DNA of 64,000 nt, taken from the NCBI GenBank assembly GCA_027886185.1, contig WOAB01000528.1, forward strand, positions 3,038,001 through 3,102,000, read 5' to 3'. Origin of the DNA: Rheum nobile. Taxonomy: Eukaryota > Streptophyta > Magnoliopsida > Caryophyllales > Polygonaceae. A program made the translations under genes and the position numbers. Under the pieces are notes generated by a model. The model had not been told where the DNA came from. It searched no databases and saw only the letters and a program-made list of their open reading frames with translations. Shown in pieces: positions 55,661-64,000 of this stretch (positions are counted from its first letter, which is position 1; every line of letters starts with the position of its first letter).

Positions 55661-56624
55661 CCCAACCTTCCTAGCTCTCTACATTATATAATGAAGTAAG
55701 TGCTCGAAGCGAAAGAACGAGGCAAGGAAGACTTACAACCCACTGAGGAATGACCACGAGTCACCGCGGGGCGGTGGTGATTACTGAGCGTAGTAGCCGG
55801 GTCGCGGCGAAGTGGACGCGGGGAGGCGACTGTTCACCTTCTTCTCCAAATTCAAAATTCGATACGCGCGAGGCGGCGAGATTGCAACGCGAGGCGGTCA
55901 CTGTTCGATTCCTCCTTCAACACCACCGAACAACCGGAAGAACACCCAGATTGCACCGGTCACACCACTAGAACAAAATGTCACCCCCTTCAACTACTAA
56001 CCACCACGGGGAAGTTCGGAAATCATTACAAAGGGAGGCTTGGGTAGAGGAGATCAAAGTTGGGTTAAAGGTTGCCACTACCAAGGCGAGGAACAAGGGA
56101 GATTGGGGCGGGTAAAGCTTTGGGTTAAGGGTTTGAGATCATGGAATGGGGGTGCGGCAGAGAGAGAGAGACGGGGAAGAGAAAGAAAAAGGGATTAGGG
56201 TTTGGCAGGAGTGTTTATAGGGGTGATGAATGTACAAGTAAATACCGGATCGCGGGGCGATCCAACTGACATCATCAAATCCTTCGTATCCAACTCAAGA
56301 AATAAAAATATTACTCATCCGTTTAAGGTTTTTTCGGGGCCCTTTATTTCTTTTTTTTTTTAGTTGAGAAACCATACCAGACCTCCACCGCGGGGCGGTG
56401 AGATCCACCGCGGGGCGGTGGGGTTACAACGCGAGGTGGTGGACGCGAGCTGGGTACATGTCTCGTCTCGGATTTACTTTCGTACCTGAAATGTGAGTAA
56501 CAGGCGGACGAAACAAAGCAAAAATAAACTACGAAAATAATCTAATGAAAGGGAAATATCAAATAACTAACCCGGGTTGCCTCCCGGACAGCGCCTTGGT
56601 TAACGTCGTTGGCTCGACGTAGGC
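55661..56624 (-). other. element 3 spacer between pol and extra ORF
   Basis: Non-coding. GC-rich motif copies at 55762-55776, 56386-56400 and 56406-56420 (perfect), with degraded ones at 55795-55900. A purine-rich tract (minus: pyrimidine) lies at 56150-56220. Just after the pol stop, 56570-56620 matches element 2 (15309-15357). Confidence 0.7.
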
Positions 56625-59600
56625 TATGGCTCACCCTGTTTCAGCCTCAGGGCTTCCAAAACTTATTGCATTAACATGGGTTGGATCAAAGCCTTCATAA
56701 TAGGGTTTCAGCCTCTGGCCATTGACTGTGAAGATGTTGCCTGTCTTGGGGTTTATCAGTCCAATGGCACCATGGGGGTGAACTTCAGCAACTTCATAAG
56801 GACCCGTCCATTTGGACCTCAGTTTCCCAGCAAAGAGCTTGAGCCGGGATTAAAATAGGAGGACCTTATCTCCTGGCTTAAAATATTTCCGCAGAATATG
56901 CTTGTCATGCCATTGCTTGGTCTTCGCTTTGTAGTTAACTGAGTTCTCATAGGCTTCAAGGCGTAGTTCCTCCAGTTCTTGTAGCTGCAGCTTACGGAAT
57001 TCCCCCACTTCATCCAGTTGCATATTGCATTTCTTTATTGCCCACCACGCTTTATGCTCAAGCTCTACGGGGAGGTGGCAAGCTTTTCCAAAAACCAGCC
57101 GGAAAGGGGACATTCCTATCGGAGTCTTGAAAGTTGTACGGTATGCCCACAGTGCATCATTGAGCTTGGTGCTCCAATCCCTCCGATGAGCTGCTACTGT
57201 CTTCTCCAGTATAGATTTAATCACTCTGTTGGAGTTCTCGGCCTGCCTATTAGTTTGAGGATGGTAGGCTGTAGAGATTCTCTGGGTGACGTGATACTTC
57301 TTCAGCAGGGCAGTTACTGTCTTGTTGCAGAAATGGGTCCCCCTGTCACTAATTAAAGCTTTGGGTATTCCAAATCTTGAGAAAATATTTTCCTTCAGAA
57401 AACCTGCCACAACCTTAGAATCATCGGTCCTAGTGGCCTTTGCTTCCACCCACTTGGAAACGTAGCCCACCGCAAGTAATATATATAGATTCCCATGAGA
57501 GCTAGGAAAGGGTCCCATAAAATCTATGCCCCAAACATCAAAGACCTCACAAAAGATTAATGATGATTGCGGCATTTCATTCCTTCTGGTGATGTTTCCA
57601 ACCCGTTGGCATCGATCGCAGGATTTGAAAAAGGCGTAAGCATCCCTAAAGATGTGTGGCCAATAAAATCATGCCTCCAATACTTTCCTAGCAGTCCTGT
57701 TCGCTCCGAAATGACCTCCACAAGCCTCAGAGTGACAAAAGTTAAGGACAGATTGTACCTCATTGTCTGGGAGGCATCGGCGCACTACCTGATCGACACA
57801 ATGCTTCCACAGGTAAGGATCATCACACACATAGTGGCGAGCTTCTCTCTGTATCTTCGCCTTTTGAGCTCTGGTGTAATCCGGGGGTATTTCCTCTCGA
57901 ACCAGATAGTTGACAATATCTGCGTACCAAGGTCTGAAAGAACGGATTCCGAAGACGTCCATGGCTATGTGAGAGGGAGGGGCAGAAGTATCTCCAGAGC
58001 ACAGTGTGACTCCAGAGATGTGACCGCGGGGCGGTACTATCGCTGCGGGTCGCGGTGAGCTCTCCTGGTTGTCAAACAAATCTACCGCCGGGTCGCGGTG
58101 GTGGCCACCGCGGGGCGGTGACATCTCCAACTTCATACTGGCTACGACTCGCCGGGTCGCGGCGGTGGGCAACGCGGGGCGGTGCTTGTTTTCTGAACTT
58201 CCTTCTATTATAAAAAGGGTGTCATCCGGAAAGGTGCCGTGAATGGGGCTCTGTTCTCCGGGCTTATCTTCCTCATGGACGAGCCTACTTAGGTGATCTG
58301 CGACTAGGTTCTCTGCTCCCTTCTTATCACGGATCTCCACATCAAATTCAGTGAGAAGGAGAACCCATCGGATTAGTCTTGGATTTGCTTCTTTCTTCGT
58401 CATCAGGTAACGAAGAGCAGCGTGATCTGTGTAGATAATCACCTTGACTCCCAAAAGATATTGCCTAAACTTTTCCAAGGCAAAGACAACCGCCAACATT
58501 TCCTTCTCAGTAGTGGAGTAGTTCCTTTGGGCTCCATTCAGAGTCATGGAGGCATAATGAATCACATGGGATGCCCGTCCCACTTTCTGTCCTAGAACTG
58601 CTCCAACTGCATAATCGCTGGCGTCACACATGATCTCAAATGGGCGAGACCAGTCAGGTGCCTGAATGATAGGTGCACTTGTCAGGCGTTCTCTCAGGCA
58701 ATCAAACGCTTCCTTACACTCATCAGTGAATGCATAGGTCACTTCCTTCTTTAGTAGCTCGCATGGGGGTGAGGAGATTTTTGAGAAGTCCTTGATAAAT
58801 CTTCGATAGAAACCTGCATGACCTAAAAAGGAGCGCACTTCACGCACATTAGTAGGATAAGGCAAAGACTGAATTACATCAATCTTCGCCTTAACCCATT
58901 ACTATTCCCTGTTACTATATGACCCATTACTATTCCCTGTTCTACCATAAAATGACACTTTTCATAATTTAAAACCAAATTGGTATCAACACATCGCTTT
59001 AGTACGAGGGCCAAATGGGTTAAACATGAATCAAAGCTAGTCCCATGCACTGTAAAGTCATCCATGAATACCTCAATGAATTTCTCAACATAGTCAGAGA
59101 AGATACTAACCATACATCGTTGAAATGTACCGGGTGCGTTACACAATCCGAATGGCATTCTGCGATATGCAAAGGTGCCAAAGGGACATGTAAAAGTGGT
59201 TTTCTCTTGGTCTTCTGGTGCAATGGCCACTTGGAAATATCCTGAGTATCCGTCGAGGAAACAATAGTAGGGTCGCCCAGCAAGGCGTTCTAGCATTTGA
59301 TCAATAAAGGGCAGGGGGAAATGGTCTTTCCGAGTTACCGAATTCAGCTTACGGTAATCAATGCACACTCTCCATCCTGTGGTGGTCCTGGTGGGAATTA
59401 ACTCTCCTTGTTGATTCTCCACTATAGTAATACATCCTTTCTTAGGGACCACCTGGGTTGGACTTACCCATTGGCTATCCGAAATAGGGAAGATCATATC
59501 ATCCTTGAGGAGTTTTAGCACTTCTTTCTTCACCACTTCCATCATCGGAGGATTGAGCCTTCTATGTGGCTGCCTGGATGGTCTAGCTCCGTCTTCAAGG

Positions 59601-62107
59601 AGAATCCGATGCATACAAGTCGAGGGACTTATCCCTTTTATATCTGCAATGGTCCATCCAATCGCGGTTTTATGCTCCTTCAGCACGCCTAAAAGCTTCA
59701 TTTCCTGGTCCGCAGTCAGCTTGTTAGACACAATGACCGGCAGGGTGTCGTTGGCTCCAAGAAAAGCGAACTTGAGATGGTCTGGCAGCGGCTTCAATTC
59801 GATCTTAGGAGCCTGTTCAACAGAAGGAACGAGCCTTTCACTCGGGTTTAGTAGAATGGGGCCAACGCCCAAAGGATCTGTAGAGTACTTACCATGGGCA
59901 TCCAGCTGAGCGATGGCTTCCTGCATGTTAGAGGGTAAAGAGTATTCCTCATAGGACAAGTCCAAATTATTTTCAACAATGGTCATCAACTCATCAGGAC
60001 CAGAAATATCAAAGACATCTTGTGTAATAGAATCGATCACATCAATGGAGCATAGAGAATGGTCTTCAGCGGGGTGTTTCATGGCTTCATAAATGTTATA
60101 TTCCACCTTCTCCCCGTCAAATTCCATCGAAAGTGTCCCACTTTGCAAATCAAGTTTAGTCTTAGCAGTTTTTAAAAACGGCCTACCTAACAGTATAGGA
60201 GTTGCCTTCGTATCTGTTTCCATATCTAAGACATAATAATCAACAGGAAATATCAATTTATCAACCATAACAAGGACATCCTTTATTACTCCCCTAGGGT
60301 AGACACTAGACCTATCAGCCAATTGAATTACAATTCCTGTTTCCTGCAGAGGTCCAAGTCCAAGAGATTCGTAGAGAGAATAGGGTAACACATTAATGGA
60401 GGCACCAAGATCAAGCATAGCTTTTTCAAACTTAGTGTCTCCAATAATACAAGGAATGCTCCACATACCTGGGTCTCCGCACTTCTTTGGCATACGCCTC
60501 TGGAATACAGCAGATACGCGTTCGCTAACCTTGACTTTTTCCTTGCCCTTCAGCTTCTGGTTTTTTTTTATAGTGCATAGCTCATTTAGAAACTTAGCGT
60601 ACCTTGGTACACTCTTGACAAGCTTGAGGAGTGGGATATTTACCTCACACTTGCTGAAAGTGTCGAAGAGATCCTTATAATCAATTACTCTCCTTTCCTT
60701 TAGTGCCTCGGGGAAGGGGGCAGGTGGCTTCTCAGATCCAAGGGGAGGGAAGTTGGGATGTACGTAGGGATCCTCTTCATCCTCAGGTAAATCTACGAGC
60801 TCTGGGCTTTCACCGCGAGGTGGTGGACTCACCGCGGGGCGGTATGGATCACCGCGGGGCGGTGGCAATGGCGTGGGATTACTGGGGGCTGTCGCCGGGT
60901 CGCGGTGGGAATCACCACGGGGCGGTGGAATTTGCTCATCAACAATTTCAATTTCAGCATTGTCGTCCGTTTTAGCTGTAGGGGCGACTTGTAATTCCTT
61001 GCCACTTCGGAGGGTTACTGCGTTTGAAATCTCTTTAGTGCTCTCTTTTCTCCACCCAGCAAACTCATCGGATAATTGGAACACGGCCTCCTTTATGCTC
61101 TTTATGTTGGCCTCAGTAGATTGCACATGCGTTGTGAAGTGCATTGTTAGGACCTTGAGCATTTATTCGGTTGAAGAGGGGATACCAGTCGTTGGTGGGT
61201 CATCAGAGCGTGGTTGTTGCGGTGGCGGTTTATCATATTGAGGTGTAACAGGCCCGTGACCTTCAGTTTCGTACACTTCAGCAATAGTGGTATCCTGTAG
61301 TTGGGGGCAGGCGTTGGTGTTGTGAAATGGATCAGCGTAAACTCCACAGACAGCGTGCTGTTGAGGCTCTTCTTGCTTGCCCATCCACACAATGACCTCC
61401 TTCAGAGAAGCAATTTCTTGCGATACATGTGACTCGTAGGTGGTGACAGCACCAACAAATCTGGTCTTTGGGGGTTCATCAAAATCCCTAGTACCCTCAG
61501 CCATATCATGAAGTGTGGTCATGGCTGCGTCGGGGGTCATATTCAGGATACTACCACCACATGTAGCATCAATAATTCTTCTTTCATCATCCATCAGCCC
61601 GTTGTAAACATAGAGCACCAATGATTTCTTATCAAAGCCATGGAACGGGCAACTAGCGCACAGTCGCTCGAACCGTTCACAATAGTCATAGAGGGTCTCC
61701 TCCTCACCTTGTTCAATGCTGGTAATTTCCCTTTTCAAGGAATTTGCCATTTTGGCTGGAAAGTAGCGTGCGAGGAAAACCTTATGCAGCTTAGCCCATG
61801 AATCTATGCTTCCGCTAGGCAGATGTTAATACCAGTCTTCAGCATCGTCTTTAAGAGTGAACCCGAAGGCTCTCATTTTAATCTGATCCTCAGTGACGCT
61901 GGCTGGTTTGATGCTCATAATGAAGTTGTGGAATTTATTCAAATGAAGAATGGGGTCTTCGCCACTTCGTCCATAATATCTCGGGAGTAATCGTATCACT
62001 CCTATTCTGAGCTCAAATGTTACACCATCAGCAAGTGGTGGAATGCTTACAGCCAACGACTGCTGTATCAGATCTGGTGCAATCAATTGTCGGAGTGTCT
62101 GAGCCAT
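56625..62107 (-). pseudogene. Athila-type gag-pol polyprotein, multiply broken
   Basis: Start chosen at the ATG at 62107 (MAQTLRQL), aligned with MAETLREL of element 2. Gag 62107-61170 contains LPRYYGRSGEDPI and FERLCASCPFHG. Protease: MLDLGASINVLPYSL (about 60400). RT: about 59640-58930, with FMDDFTVHG (about 59060) as the YxDD-type box. RNase H: CDASDYAVGAVLG, TTEKEMLAVVFALE, YTDHAALRYL, ADHLSRL (58640-58280). Integrase: HSEACGGHFG zinc-domain part, then WGIDFMGPF, ISDRGTHF and Glu in QAENSNRVIK (57530-57220). Lesions: TAA 61826-61828, TAA 61163-61165, a templated duplication with frame change at about 58885-58945, TGA 57669-57671, TAA 56850-56852. The frame ends with TAG at 56625-56627. 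Confidence 0.92.
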
Positions 62108-62222
62108 TCGTACCTGTCTCTGTATGAACTTCAACAAATAGCGAATCAGTAGCAAAGGTGCGGATCGTAAGATAGATCCACACCGCAGTCAATCACAAAT
62201 AATCACAAACAGAATGTGTGAC

Positions 62223-62240
62223 TCCCCGGCAACGGCGCCA
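62223..62240 (-). other. element 3 primer binding site
   Basis: TGGCGCCGTTGCCGGGGA on the minus strand, four bases from the 5' LTR and identical to that of element 2. Confidence 0.9.
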
Positions 62241-62244
62241 AATT

Positions 62245-63493
62245 TGACAGGGCCGGAAACCGGTGTCGTTTTCCTGTCAAAGAAATCCTAATTCACCTAC
62301 TAAAGAGTATAGCAAGTAAGTCAGGGTCGATCCCATAGGGAGTCGGTTATCTGCATGCAATAACGTGTGACTAACAAGTAACGAGGGGGGTTTGGAATAA
62401 TCGCTGGATTAACAAAAGTGCAAGTAATAATAGAAGAAGGAATATGATTAGAGAAAGTATTCCACCAGACAAATATCCACACCACAAATGCAATAGGTTG
62501 ATCACTGAAAACTATATTTCCAAGTTCTTTTACTATCTTATAATTGTTCCCACCCTGATCTTAAGTACTATCGATTCTCACAGTTGTCGATAGACTTATT
62601 ACTATGCCAATGATAAAATACCACTGATTCTCACAGTTGTCAGCGTACCTTAGCACCAACACAGCAATAGCAATGCACACAAGGATATAGGATACATGCA
62701 AGTAGAAAGACGTACAAGTACTCACTCCCCTACTTAACATGCAACTGATTCTCACTCACAATTGTACGCTCGGAACCCCTACACGCACAATTGTGTTTAC
62801 CACTAGATATGCACTTGGAACCCCTATATGCAATCCTAGCAATATGATAGATGTCGAAAAACCTAGTTAGCTACGCCAGAAGAATCAACATAAATCAATA
62901 GACAGTTTAATCAAGAGAATCAATCCAACTTAATAAGATATAGAACACGGGATATAAATCTCACAACCAATTCATTGTAGTGCTTCAATTGTCTAGCGAA
63001 ACAAAAGTGTTTAGCTATCCATTGTTCAAAAACCTAGAAGTTGAATGATCAAAAGAGAGAGGACCGAACTCTCCTCAAAATTAACGAAAAAGATCTTAAA
63101 TAGGTTCGTAGAAAATTAACCTAGCAGATAAAATAAGGAAATAAAATATAATAAGACATAAAATCCAAATATACTAAAATGGAAACAAATGACACGCTGG
63201 CCGCGCACCCTTCTCTTCCACCGCGAGGCGGTAATATCCCACCGCGAGGCGGTGGCTTTGCGTTGCACTTCTCTGAGGAACATCACCGGGTCACGGTGGT
63301 TTCAGGCGCGGGGCGGCATTGGCCAGCTTCTTCATCCTTCATCTTCTTTCCTCTTCACTAAGCTGTAAAACCTTCAAATTTGTACTGCTTCAACTCTTTC
63401 CCTGGGTTACAGACTTAGCCTAATTCTACACCGAAACTTCATCTAAATTGTGTCAATAATCACTAGTTAAGGTGCATGAAATGACACCTATCA
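62245..63493 (-). repeat. element 3 LTR, 5' copy
   Basis: Same length as 52553-53801. GC-rich motif copies at 63219-63315. Followed by TSD GAGGA. Confidence 0.95.
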
Positions 63494-63498
63494 GAGGA

Positions 63499-64000
63499 TA
63501 TGATGCACCCCCAAGGAAGAACAAGGTTGAACCTCTTCGAAGGGATGTGACTCACCCAAAAGAAAAGAACAAGATGAACTCGATATAACACACGAGTATG
63601 GACTTTTCTTTGAAAGAAAGAAGCTTGAAGCTGCTGGTTTTTTATTAAGCATATGATGATTACAAAAGTCTCACGAGGCTTGCTTAAATAGGCATACAAA
63701 AATGGAGTTTCAAACTCTTGAACTAGCCTAGTAAAAGCTTCCTCTAATTAGTGTCTTCTAGATCTAATAACTCTTAAACCGGAGGTATTTTGAGCTTTCC
63801 CTTCTAGAACATGGTAGCTGGATGAGTTAAGTGGGCCTCCTCCAAAAATGCGCCAGTTGACACGAGTGAAACAAAATTAGGCCCAATCTCAACGCAGCTA
63901 TGTCATCCTGGTGCGACGACGTGTGTGATGTTTGGGAGTCTTGGGCACACTTACCTCGTCACTCATGGGCTAAACGGACTCTTTTTTGTCACTTGAGCCA
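63499..64000 (-). repeat. probable LTR fragment, family unassigned
   Basis: On the minus strand it has a TATA-like CTATTTAAG near 63690, an AATAAA near 63645, and three GGTG-x-x-TCATATCC-type words (about 63496-63594). The same signals occur in the duplicated region at 22820-23290. No ORF. The right end is cut by the window. Confidence 0.4.

Larger units (their letters stand above)
52553..63493 (-). mobile_element. Athila-type gypsy element 3, near full length
   Basis: 10.9 kb on the minus strand. LTRs 52553-53801 and 62245-63493 are both 1249 bp, with roughly 15-20 substitutions and no indel by eye. TSD GAGGA is at 52548-52552 and 63494-63498. The primer site is 62223-62240 and the polypurine tract about 53802-53818. 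It encodes gag, protease, RT, RNase H and integrase (56625-62107) and the Athila extra ORF (54456-55660), all interrupted. The LTRs suggest a young insertion, yet there are at least seven coding lesions. Confidence 0.96.

Overview
This window is nuclear DNA of a flowering plant, most likely a eudicot. It carries a hydroxyproline-rich cell-wall protein gene with a signal peptide and plant TATA/UTR layout, Ty1/copia elements with iMet primer sites, Athila-type Ty3/gypsy elements with a GGCGCCGTTGCC primer site, a CACTA (En/Spm) element with a TNP2 transposase, MITEs, and an AT-rich minisatellite. I do not recognise the species. The only protein gene that looks intact and cellular is an extensin-like / repetitive proline-rich gene at 40724-42736 (+). 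Nearly everything else is mobile DNA or its remains.

Layout. 1-4817: 5' part of a minus-strand copia element (pol runs off the left edge; LTR 3700-4817). 4818-6336 and 20135-20699: two halves of a decayed copy of the extensin-like gene (copy A). They are split by a minus-strand gypsy element (element 1, 6337-20134, TSD CAAAG), which is itself split by a plus-strand Athila-type element (element 2, 11058-19063, TSD GTATG). 20700-25628: 3' flank of copy A, duplicated downstream of the intact copy B (42737-46536). In copy A this flank carries a solo Athila-like LTR (20958-22320, TSD ATGGT). Both copies carry a 670-bp copia-type LTR relic. 26101-28619: MITE-like repeat, 26-bp AT minisatellite and a tRNA-like insertion. 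28620-37556: complete CACTA element (TSD AAC) with a TNP2 gene and a second multi-exon gene ending in a Ulp1-type cysteine protease domain. 37557-40640: AT-rich DNA with two MITE-like repeats. 40452-46536: extensin-like gene B, promoter and flank. 46540-52182: a MITE, then a decayed Ulp1-like gene of the plant transposon-associated type whose catalytic cysteine is lost. 52553-63493: Athila-type element 3 (minus, TSD GAGGA) with gag, protease, RT, RNase H, integrase and the Athila extra ORF, all broken by stops. 63499-64000: probable LTR fragment.

How it fits together. A tandem duplication made two extensin-like genes with their 3' flanks. Copy A became a sink for retrotransposons while copy B stayed clean. 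By-eye LTR divergence fits the nesting order: element 1 about 3-4 percent, elements 2 and 3 about 1-2 percent.

The most interesting signals are two non-coding features shared by the Athila-type elements. One is a 149-nt block just upstream of the 3' LTR (17279-17427 and 54109-54257) that folds into three hairpins, with pair-preserving substitutions between the two elements. The other is a GC-rich, hairpin-capable motif pair (CACCGCCCCGCGGTG and CACCGCGACCCGGCGG) scattered through LTRs, coding linkers and spacers.
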